From: Bacteroidales bacterium
GTDB lineage: Bacteria; Bacteroidota; Bacteroidia; Bacteroidales; SM23-62
Assembly (NCBI GenBank): GCA_016783865.1
Contig: JADHVS010000037.1
Span: 1 to 28,606 of the forward strand
Direction: 5' to 3'
Length of the DNA stretch: 28,606 bases
Within the stretch, counting starts at the first letter, position 1. Each line of letters starts with the position of its first letter. Below the pieces are notes generated by a model. It worked only from the letters and a program-made list of their open reading frames with translations. It was not told the DNA's origin and made no database searches. Position numbers and translations under genes: made by a program. This document shows, in pieces, positions 15,317-23,222 of this stretch.

Positions 15317-17929
15317 ATGAAAACAAACAGATTGCTTCTCACCTTAATGTGTAGCCTGGCTTTGTTTTCCTGCACTTCCCGGGAAAAACAAAAATTCATT
15401 GCCAGTCAGGAAGAAATTGAAAAATACCTGCATGTCCCATCCCCCGAATGGGAAGACCAGATTATTTATTTCATTGTTACCGACCGGTTTATGGATGGTG
15501 ACACAACCAATAACGACCAGGGTGCAGGTGAATATAAGCCCGGAGATGGTGGCTACTGGAACGGGGGTGATTTCAGAGGTATCACTCAAAAGATAGATTA
15601 TATAAAAGAACTGGGAGCAACCGGAATATGGATCACTCCACCCGTAGCCAACCAGTGGATAAATCCGCAGAAGAGTGGAACCGGAAATCACGGTTACTGG
15701 GCCAGCAGTTTTATCGACGTGGATAAACATTATGGCAGCCTGGATGATTATAAGCAATTATCGGCAAGCCTGCACAAAAATGATATGTACCTGATCCAGG
15801 ATGTTGTGGTTAACCATCTGGGGGATTTTTATACGTATACTGGTCCTTACAATCCTAATGATGTGACTGAGAACTTTAAGGTGCATGATGTGCCCCAACC
15901 CACCCAGTATCCTTTTATGCACAACGATGCCAACAATCCTGAAGACCGTGAAATGGCTATCTTTCATTTTACGCCCAATTTTCAGGATCATTCTGACACC
16001 ATCAAAAAACGCATGTACCAGTTTGCCGATCTGGATGACCTGAATACAGCCAATCCTGTTGTCAGAAAGGTGCTCAGGTCTTCTTATAATCACTGGATCG
16101 GTGAAGTCGGGGTGGATGGTTTCCGGTTTGATACGCCGCATATGGTTGAGCATGAATTCTGGCATAACTTTATTCATTCTGAGGATGCCGAGGCACCCGG
16201 TGTGGAAAAATTTGCCATTGAAAAGGGCAAACAACATTTCCTGACATTTGGAGAAACGGTCTACCCAACTTTTCCATACGATGATAGTGGTGATAAAAAA
16301 GTAGCCAGGTATCTCGGATCAAAGAATAAGCCTGAAATGCAATCAGTATTGAATTTTCCGCTTGTAGCTACAATTAACAGGGTATTTCAGGAGCAACGAC
16401 CAACCAGCCTGATGACTTATCGCCTTGAAAGTCTCGAAAGATTATTCCCGCATCCTGAATGGATGCTGAATTTTATCGATAATCATGACGGAGCACGATT
16501 CCTGACCCAGGCAAGCCATTCTTCTTTCAGGCAGGCCCTGCTTTTCATCATGACCATTCCCGGCATACCGGTATTATATTATGGTACGGAACAGGAATTG
16601 ACGGGAACAAGGCAGGCTATGTTCAAAGGAGGAGCAGGCTCTCTTGAGGAGGATCGCTTTATAACAGATAATGAATCTTTCAGGTTTTTACAGGACCTGA
16701 TTCGTATCAGGAAAGAAAATGATGCTTTCAGAAGAGGCGAATTGAAGGTACTGAGGGACGCAACGGGTGGCCCGGGGGTGTTTATTTATGAATTATACCA
16801 TCAGGATGAATCCGTTTTTGTCATGCTGAATACCTCGGAATCTGAAAAGTGGGCAGACAATATCCCAACCGGTCTGGAACAGGGTACCCTGTTGAAATCC
16901 TTCTTCAGCCTTTCGGGTGAAGAAATTGAATTAACCGTGGATAAAGAAGGTAATGTGAATGCATTACTTGGAGCCCGGGAAGGAGTCATATTAATACCGG
17001 CGGAAGAAACAGGATCAGTTGTTCCGGTATCGGGCACTATCAAAATTGATCCTATGGCAGACCATGTGATATCTGCTGAAAATTTGACAGTCAGCGGGAT
17101 GGCTGAGGGTTTTGATCGGCTCGGCCTGATCATCGATGGCGATTATAGTTCAATACTGGAGGTTGTGCCCGGCGGATCCGGAAATTGGTCCGCCGAAATT
17201 CCCTTGCATAATCTGTCGAACGGAACGCACCGGATTACTGCACTGGGTCTGCTTGATACTGAAATACCGTCTGTTGCAGATTTCATTGAATTTGAACTTG
17301 AGCTTCCTGCAGTGTTGGGTGCATCAATTAAAGATATCAAGGGAGATGACAACGGACCGGAAGGAAAATATAACTACCCGGCTCATCCGAGTTATCAGCG
17401 GCAGATGGATATCGAGTTGGTGAAGGTGTATACAACCGGTACCAATCTGAGGGTGGATGTGACCATGGGTCAGATTAGCCGGATATGGCTACCTCCCAAT
17501 ACCTTTGACCATGCCCTGATCAATATCTTTATTGATTTACCCGGCCGGGAAGGAGTACAGGCCCTGCCGTTTCAGAATGCAGATATGCCTGATGGAGGTG
17601 CGTGGGATTACCTGGTTTCTACTGCGGGATTTGGTAATGCCATTTATTCAAGCGAGGGGGCATCAGCAACCAATACGGGCAAAGCTACCGGTCCGGCCGC
17701 AATGGTATCGAGTGACCTGGACAGCAGGACCATCACCTTCATGATAGCTTCAGAGGCCCTGGGGAATCCTTTGGAACTCAGGGGCAGTAAAATCTATATT
17801 ACAACCTGGGATGGGTCACCAGGAAATCCAAGGGAGCTCAAACCCGAAGCTGAGAACTGGGCATTCAGCGGTGGAATTAACAGCGAACCCAAGATAATGG
17901 ATGATACGGAGCTCATTATTTTAGAATAA
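15317..17929 (+). CDS. Lipoprotein alpha-amylase-family (GH13) enzyme
   Basis: The 870-residue protein has a lipoprotein signal peptide with lipobox LFSC (C19). The GH13 barrel runs from about 45 to 500. Conserved regions are DVVVNH (162-167), GVDGFRFD with R270 and the nucleophile D272, the acid/base E313 in TFGET, and NHD (389-391). The NHGYWA segment (124-129) is common in amylases and cyclomaltodextrinases. After a beta domain and an Ig-like segment (about 565-665), the C-terminal part (about 670-860: DDNGPEGKYNYP, then INIFIDLPGREG) resembles the glucodextranase C-terminal domain, which is thought to help bind or anchor. The enzyme likely cuts alpha-1,4-glucans at the outer membrane. There is no susC/susD nearby, so it is not part of a complete Sus-like locus. 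The start is the first ATG in the frame and gives the complete signal peptide. Confidence 0.9.
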   Translation: MKTNRLLLTLMCSLALFSCTSREKQKFIASQEEIEKYLHVPSPEWEDQIIYFIVTDRFMDGDTTNNDQGAGEYKPGDGGYWNGGDFRGITQKIDYIKELGATGIWITPPVANQWINPQKSGTGNHGYWASSFIDVDKHYGSLDDYKQLSASLHKNDMYLIQDVVVNHLGDFYTYTGPYNPNDVTENFKVHDVPQPTQYPFMHNDANNPEDREMAIFHFTPNFQDHSDTIKKRMYQFADLDDLNTANPVVRKVLRSSYNHWIGEVGVDGFRFDTPHMVEHEFWHNFIHSEDAEAPGVEKFAIEKGKQHFLTFGETVYPTFPYDDSGDKKVARYLGSKNKPEMQSVLNFPLVATINRVFQEQRPTSLMTYRLESLERLFPHPEWMLNFIDNHDGARFLTQASHSSFRQALLFIMTIPGIPVLYYGTEQELTGTRQAMFKGGAGSLEEDRFITDNESFRFLQDLIRIRKENDAFRRGELKVLRDATGGPGVFIYELYHQDESVFVMLNTSESEKWADNIPTGLEQGTLLKSFFSLSGEEIELTVDKEGNVNALLGAREGVILIPAEETGSVVPVSGTIKIDPMADHVISAENLTVSGMAEGFDRLGLIIDGDYSSILEVVPGGSGNWSAEIPLHNLSNGTHRITALGLLDTEIPSVADFIEFELELPAVLGASIKDIKGDDNGPEGKYNYPAHPSYQRQMDIELVKVYTTGTNLRVDVTMGQISRIWLPPNTFDHALINIFIDLPGREGVQALPFQNADMPDGGAWDYLVSTAGFGNAIYSSEGASATNTGKATGPAAMVSSDLDSRTITFMIASEALGNPLELRGSKIYITTWDGSPGNPRELKPEAENWAFSGGINSEPKIMDDTELIILE

Positions 17930-17971
17930 GGTGCAGGCAGTAAGTATTGAACGGGCAGCCGCAATCTTCAA

Positions 17972-18056
17972 ATTGAATCCTGCGAGCGCATTGGCTTCGC
18001 CGAACTCAGAAACTCGTTTACCCGTAGCTTGCTGCGGGGTTAGCGAGCGCAATTAA
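17972..18056. repeat. Dispersed intergenic repeat copy, long form
   Basis: It starts attgaatcctgcgagcgc, contains the ttggcttcgccgaactca core and an aactcgttt segment, and ends gcgagcgcaattaaaa. It thus joins the end sequence seen at 4913-4977 and 11798-11850 with the core seen at 1-170 and 18080-18129. This shows that all of them belong to one family. Confidence 0.8.
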
Positions 18057-18079
18057 AAATTTATATAAAGGATCGATGA

Positions 18080-18129
18080 TTGGCTTCGCCGAACTCAGGA
18101 ACTCGTTTCCTCGCCGCTTGCGGCGAGGA
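18080..18129. repeat. Dispersed intergenic repeat copy identical to 121-170
   Basis: All 50 bases equal those at 121-170, about 18 kb away, including the perfect 9-bp stem with TT loop (here 18109-18128). Such complete identity in non-coding DNA points to recent copying or to gene conversion. Confidence 0.9.
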
Positions 18130-18297
18130 AAGTCAATTTCCGGATTCCTTGTTTAATTTTCGTTTATCATCACTTTCAACGGACGGCGATATAGTTAGTT
18201 GCCATTTGCGAGGTAGTTTCTTGTCAAGTAGCAAAAACGTTGAAACAGACTGCAAACATTGAATTTACTACTGTCACGGCAATTAATTATAACGCAT

Positions 18298-18316
18298 GTT
18301 AGCGTTTCGTGCTTAA
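18298..18316. repeat. Left boundary inverted repeat of the defence island
   Basis: The 19-base sequence gttagcgtttcgtgcttaa is matched in inverted orientation by 28453-28470 (reverse complement gttagcgttcatgcttaa), with one gap and one mismatch. The pair encloses the five-gene operon. Confidence 0.6.
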
Positions 18317-18460
18317 TCTTCCTGTCCATAATATAAATGTTATGTCTTTTTTATTTCGTTTTTTTTGAAATGAGGGATGTATTAAAAATTTCCTTTCTTA
18401 TTCGGATTGGCTTTGCAAGCTCTTTGACAAAACATTGGTCTAAGCGTTGGCTTGCGGGGC

Positions 18461-18503
18461 TTTGGCAATGTGCCTGCAAATGCGTTGGCCTTGCAAATTT
18501 TTT
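18461..18503. repeat. Left internal boundary repeat
   Basis: This stretch includes aatgtgcctgcaaatgcg followed by ttggc, and it resembles 28325-28365 in the same orientation (aatgtgctgcaagtgtg, then ttggc). It also repeats gcgttggc(c)ttgc internally (18444-18455 and 18482-18494). It abuts the stop codon of the Res-like gene. Confidence 0.55.
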
Positions 18504-18505
18504 AA

Positions 18506-21256
18506 TTACAATAACGTCCCTTCTACCTCACTCAATTTATCAACCATATCATTAAATTTTGTCTTCTTTATTTTTTTGAAAGATTCAAACTTCATTTGTT
18601 TAATCATTAAATAATTCCATTGCTGTTTGGATTGGGAACTAACTGATTCAACCCAGCGTTTGATGGCATTATTTTTATTTTCCAATTCGGGGTATTCCCT
18701 GCCTTTGGTTTCAAGTATCCAATATACTTTCTTTTTACCAACCGTTTGAACAGTCACAAAGTCGGGGAAATAATATCTGATTGCTCCTTTTGAAGTCAAA
18801 TAATCAATTTGAAACGGTGTGCCAGCCAGAGCTGCAAATGATTCTATGTCTTCAGCCTTATCAAGAAATTCAGCAAATTCCAGTTCAAAGTTGTTATACG
18901 CTGCAACAAAATTGAACATCGTCTTTTCCATTTTCTTGTGTTTCCTGCGCCATGTGAAACGAGGTGTGGTAGATAGTTTAATCGCTTTCCCTTCAATTTT
19001 TATATTTTTCGTTTTTGTTGTGGCTTTTCCTATTTCACCGGCCAACAAATCAGTTATTGCTTCCTGAATAGCAATTTCCCTGAGTTTTTTCCTTAGATTA
19101 ATATCTTCAATAGTCTTAATCTTTGTATTGAAACATTTGGATTTTATGTACTCTTCAACTTTTGGATAAAGAATATGAAAACAATCGGTAAGCCTGGCTT
19201 TTTTCATGACTTCATTCACTAAAGCTGAAATCAGCTCCCGGCCCATTTCAACGAAATCATTGGATATTTCAGTCTGATGAACTTCATATCCCAGGTTAAT
19301 TAATTCCATTTTCAGCAGGACTTTTTGATCTTCCGTTAACTTGGATGATTCAAATAAGCTCGGGAATTTACCGGGATCAAGTTCTGATATCTTTTTATAC
19401 AGGCGGATGTATGAGAAATTTGTTACCGGAATGGAAATATCGTATTCAATCCTGTACTTTTCGGGTGCAATGGTGACCGGCAAGGGTGGTGGTGTTCCTA
19501 TGGTATTGATTCCTACACCTTCTTTTTCCAATTGCCTTACAATTTCTTCAAACTTGTTGTTCCCTATTACTTCAAGGGTTTGCGTCCTGTCAGGACTGAC
19601 ATCTCTCATCAAACGCAACCCACGGCCAATAGTCTGTTCCGGTAAAATAGGTGAATCAAATGCCCGTAATCCCAACACAATCGTAACATTCTGAACATCC
19701 CAACCTTCGCGCAGCATCAGTACACTAACAATTACTTTTATCCTGTTCCCTTTTTTGTCAACGTCTCTTGCTTCTTCTCTCAGGCTCTCCAAATCTTTAT
19801 CTTTTACATTTCCGTGTCTGTCTGTATGAATCACCAAAACCTCGTCATTTTTTATTCCGAGATTTAGCTTTTTATCTTTCTTTGAAATATTCTTTATGGC
19901 TTCTGCTATCCTATCTGCATAGTCGTTCTTTTCGGCCATAATAAAAAGAACCGGTTTTTTATCAATCTTCTGAAATGCATCAAAATGCTCTTTCCATCGC
20001 GATAATGCAGCATTAATCCATTCGCCGTATTTAATTACAACATTATCTTTCTTTACACTTTCAGGGTCTTTCTTGTTTACCGTATGGACAATCAGTGGGG
20101 ATTTTACAATCCTGTCTTCCACAGCCTGTGCAAGCGGATAATCACAAACAATCCATGGATAATAAGTGCCCTCGGGTGTTTTGGGTGTAGCAGTAAAATC
20201 AAGCCACATCATCAATCCTTTTGGCAGGGCATTGTGAATGGAAAGCAAACTCTCGTTCCACTTCAGTTCATCATCATGCACATGATGAGCCTCGTCATTT
20301 ATTACAAGCAAATTATCCAATTCCTTTATACGTTCAAGCAGTGTCTGTGGCGGCTTGGACGGGTCTTTCATTTTGGGGCCGAGAATGGCTGAAATGATGT
20401 TTTCGGGTTTCCATTCCTTGATCCGGCTTTCGTATAACTGATGTATGTTGTTTACAATCAGATTGCCATTGGGTGATAAGGGCGATTCATCACCGCGTGT
20501 TTTGATATTCAGTTTAAATAAAGGTTTCCATGAATCAGGAATGTAAGGCAACTCATTAAACAGTTTAGCATTGGCATAATCTTTTACCAGTCTTTCATAA
20601 ACAATCCTGTTTGGGGTAACTATCAGGAAGTTATCTGCATACCTGTTCTTCTTTTCCTTTATTTTATTGAAATAACTCCATACAATCATGAATCCCATCA
20701 CGAATGTTTTACCTGCACCGGTGGCCATTTTAATGGCATACCTCAGCAAATCCTGTTCGGGCATGGCCTGTTCGCCAATTTGTTCCAGTTCGGGGAAGTA
20801 TCGCTTTATCCTGCGGTTATTTTCCATGTCAACCGAAATTTCTGCCTTGCTGTCAAACAGGCTACCCGGATAAATTTCCTGAAATTCCTTGATTAGGGGT
20901 TCCAGGTCATCGTATTGCTTTACTTCAAATAAATAGATGATGGTTTCTATTGCTTCACGCTGACAGAAATAAAAATGAAAAGGTTCATTACCAAATACGG
21001 GCGGGTGCGACTGTTCAAACCAAAAGGTGAGCAGTTCCTTACTCGTTTCGGTGGCTCCGGAGTATCCATCATCACGCCATTTATCAACTTCCTTACGGAG
21101 ATTTTTTACCAGCAACATCTTGCTGCTTCTGCGGCCTTCCACCACTTCATATTGATTTTCCCCGGTCTTTCTTAAAAAACTATCGGGTTTTTCCCAGGGT
21201 TGTCTGTCTTCTATATATGGAAGCTCCTTATCGTATTGTATCCATGTTTTTGCCAT
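18506..21256 (-). CDS. Type III restriction enzyme Res-like helicase-endonuclease
   Basis: The 916-residue protein is a superfamily 2 helicase with a C-terminal nuclease. Motif I is TGAGKT (179-184), motif II DEAH (321-324), motif III FTATP (354-358), then LREGWDV (515-521) and motif VI QTIGRGLRL (541-549). The C-terminal PD-(D/E)xK nuclease shows D832 in FPDFV and E849-x-K851 in WILETKG. The order and length match Res subunits of type III restriction systems, in particular the branch often annotated BPTD_3080-like. In such systems ATP hydrolysis by Res allows long-range communication between two unmethylated sites before cutting. Its start lies five bases after the Mod stop, and it is the last gene of the operon. 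Full function depends on the Mod partner for site recognition. Confidence 0.92.
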   Translation of the reverse strand: MAKTWIQYDKELPYIEDRQPWEKPDSFLRKTGENQYEVVEGRRSSKMLLVKNLRKEVDKWRDDGYSGATETSKELLTFWFEQSHPPVFGNEPFHFYFCQREAIETIIYLFEVKQYDDLEPLIKEFQEIYPGSLFDSKAEISVDMENNRRIKRYFPELEQIGEQAMPEQDLLRYAIKMATGAGKTFVMGFMIVWSYFNKIKEKKNRYADNFLIVTPNRIVYERLVKDYANAKLFNELPYIPDSWKPLFKLNIKTRGDESPLSPNGNLIVNNIHQLYESRIKEWKPENIISAILGPKMKDPSKPPQTLLERIKELDNLLVINDEAHHVHDDELKWNESLLSIHNALPKGLMMWLDFTATPKTPEGTYYPWIVCDYPLAQAVEDRIVKSPLIVHTVNKKDPESVKKDNVVIKYGEWINAALSRWKEHFDAFQKIDKKPVLFIMAEKNDYADRIAEAIKNISKKDKKLNLGIKNDEVLVIHTDRHGNVKDKDLESLREEARDVDKKGNRIKVIVSVLMLREGWDVQNVTIVLGLRAFDSPILPEQTIGRGLRLMRDVSPDRTQTLEVIGNNKFEEIVRQLEKEGVGINTIGTPPPLPVTIAPEKYRIEYDISIPVTNFSYIRLYKKISELDPGKFPSLFESSKLTEDQKVLLKMELINLGYEVHQTEISNDFVEMGRELISALVNEVMKKARLTDCFHILYPKVEEYIKSKCFNTKIKTIEDINLRKKLREIAIQEAITDLLAGEIGKATTKTKNIKIEGKAIKLSTTPRFTWRRKHKKMEKTMFNFVAAYNNFELEFAEFLDKAEDIESFAALAGTPFQIDYLTSKGAIRYYFPDFVTVQTVGKKKVYWILETKGREYPELENKNNAIKRWVESVSSQSKQQWNYLMIKQMKFESFKKIKKTKFNDMVDKLSEVEGTLL

Positions 21257-21261
21257 GTTTA

Positions 21262-23211
21262 TTACTTTACGGTTATTTCATAAACCTGAGATGTATCAAT
21301 ACCGAAAATGTCAATGATCTTTACAAACACTTTATATTTTCCTGCCTTTTCATATGTTTTTTCTGCTTTCAGGGCCAGCTTACGGTTTTGCTTGGTTCGA
21401 TACGATGTCCAGGTGTTGTTGAAAGTATCGTTCTGAAAATCGAAATCCACAGCCCAGTAATCAATCCAGTCGCTCCACTTCTTAATACTTTGCTGTACCT
21501 CTTTAGGTATCAGGTCGGTATGGGGGATAACAAAGTTTTCGAGGTTTACCGAGAGTTTTTTGTCTTTAACATTCACCCCGGCTTTGAAATAGGCCAGTTC
21601 AAAAAACCTGATGTCACCTTTACTGGTAGCCTGTTCGTTCAGTACATCCATGGGGATAATGCGCAGCTTAAGCCGTATAGCCATTTGTTTTGCCACTTCC
21701 TGTATGGCATCGTTCAGGCCCATTTCCCATTCCCAGCCCAGCACGTGCAGTTCTTTCATCCCCATGCCTTTAGTGTCCTTCATGGCATCCTGAACTTCCT
21801 GTATGGTAACAGGGCTGTCCACAGCGCCGATGTAAACCAGTGCGCTGCCTTTTTTGCCATGCACGAATTGCGAGCCGGCAATGGGTTCTGCCCCGTATAG
21901 TTTCAGTATAAATGCCAGGTACTCGTACAGGGCCTGTTTCTCATCGCGCTTATCGAAAGACTTTACCTGCCAGAACTGCCGTTCGTACTTACCCAGGTTA
22001 AGGATCTCAAACGGTTTGGCTTTTTGCCCGTATGCTTTTCCCTCATTGGTTAAACTATTGCTGTGCTCAATTTCAAGCAGGCGCTTTCGGGTGGTGTGTA
22101 TGGCAAAACGACCTAGATCAACGCCAAGCCACCTGCGGTTAAGCTTTTCGGCAACAGCACAGGTTGTACCGCTACCACAAAAAAAATCGGCTACAAGATC
22201 ACCTTCATTACTACAAGATTTGATTAGGCGGTCAAGTAATTGTTCCGGTTTCTGAGTTGGATAATCAAGCCGCTCTTTTGCCTGTGAATTAATAAAATTA
22301 ATTTCCCATACGTCTGGAGCTATAGTTTCTCCAATCTTTACTTCAACAATTCTTGCAAATTCTTTAATATTAATTTTGTTATTTTTAATTGCATTTTCAA
22401 CCTTATCTTTATCATATACAATCAATTGAGGTTGTCGCTTTCCATTAATGTAAACTGAGTTTCTATCCCATCCCTTTTCATGCTTGACTTTTTGGCCTTC
22501 TGTTGCCTCAATAAAAATAGGATTAAGTGTAAATGCATCTGTCTTTTTAAAAAGTAATATATCATCATGCATCTTTTGAAAAGAATTACTCGCCGCTGTC
22601 CATCTTCTGTAATACCAAACTATGCTATTGATTAAATTATCTGCACCAAATAATTCATCTAAAATCATCCTAACATATGAACTTGTTCTATAATCTAAGT
22701 GAATACCAATAATTCCATTTTTTGATAATAATTCTTTCATAAGAACAATTCTATCATACATCATTTGCAAAAAAGAATCTGTACCAAGTCCCCAGGTATC
22801 TCTATAAGCCTTTTCTTCAATTATTGAATGTTCTTTATGTAATGTTTCACCCTTATCGCCTATAGCTACTTCAATAGTAAAATCTGCCCCGGTAGCAAAG
22901 GGCGGGTCAATATAAATGAGGTCAATTTTCCCGGCAAATTTTTCGAGCAGGCTGCTCATCACAAATTTGTTATCGCCCCAGATAAGCTTGTTTTTCCAGC
23001 CCTCTTCGAAAGTGGCGCCTTCGTTGCCTTTCCAGATATCGAAAAGACTGGATTGAATAGCATTATCAGTGTGGCCAATGCGAGGCGTGTTCACTACTTC
23101 CACAATCTGAAAAGGATAAGGGCCGGGGCGGTCAACAGGTGTGAGTTTTCCGTCGTCATCGTATTTGCCTTTCCATACCAGTTCGGTGCGTTTAACGTCT
23201 ATTTTTGTCAT
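21262..23211 (-). CDS. Type III-like DNA adenine methyltransferase (Mod)
   Basis: The 649-residue protein carries the methyltransferase motifs in the beta-class order: catalytic motif IV DPPF (102-105) first, DYPTQKP (316-322), then the AdoMet-binding motif I FCGSGTT (344-350). DPPF and this order are typical of N6-adenine Mod proteins of type III systems. The region between motif IV and DYPTQKP should hold the target recognition domain. DNA for about residues 117-319 is much more AT-rich than the DNA on both sides. The C-terminus (about 580-649) ends in a short beta-rich piece (AGKYKVFVKIIDIFG). The AAAAGGA at 23218-23224 (minus strand) is a plausible ribosome-binding site for the ATG at 23209-23211. 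The gene sits 11 bases after the DUF4062 gene and just before Res. Confidence 0.92.
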   Translation of the reverse strand: MTKIDVKRTELVWKGKYDDDGKLTPVDRPGPYPFQIVEVVNTPRIGHTDNAIQSSLFDIWKGNEGATFEEGWKNKLIWGDNKFVMSSLLEKFAGKIDLIYIDPPFATGADFTIEVAIGDKGETLHKEHSIIEEKAYRDTWGLGTDSFLQMMYDRIVLMKELLSKNGIIGIHLDYRTSSYVRMILDELFGADNLINSIVWYYRRWTAASNSFQKMHDDILLFKKTDAFTLNPIFIEATEGQKVKHEKGWDRNSVYINGKRQPQLIVYDKDKVENAIKNNKINIKEFARIVEVKIGETIAPDVWEINFINSQAKERLDYPTQKPEQLLDRLIKSCSNEGDLVADFFCGSGTTCAVAEKLNRRWLGVDLGRFAIHTTRKRLLEIEHSNSLTNEGKAYGQKAKPFEILNLGKYERQFWQVKSFDKRDEKQALYEYLAFILKLYGAEPIAGSQFVHGKKGSALVYIGAVDSPVTIQEVQDAMKDTKGMGMKELHVLGWEWEMGLNDAIQEVAKQMAIRLKLRIIPMDVLNEQATSKGDIRFFELAYFKAGVNVKDKKLSVNLENFVIPHTDLIPKEVQQSIKKWSDWIDYWAVDFDFQNDTFNNTWTSYRTKQNRKLALKAEKTYEKAGKYKVFVKIIDIFGIDTSQVYEITVK

Positions 23212-23222
23212 ATTTTATCCTT

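Larger units (their letters stand above)
17930..18505. other. Intergenic region between the GH13 gene and the defence operon
   Basis: Convergent 3' ends meet here. The left part holds two dispersed repeat copies (17972-18056, 18080-18129). From 18298 rightwards lie the left boundary sequences of the defence island. Between 18137 and 18297 I see no gene. Confidence 0.6.

Noticed and set aside
18133..18264. 43-codon minus-strand open stretch ending KRKLNKESGN
   Set aside because: It is bounded by stops and has no start codon. It could be the tail of a lost gene, but nothing in it is recognisable.
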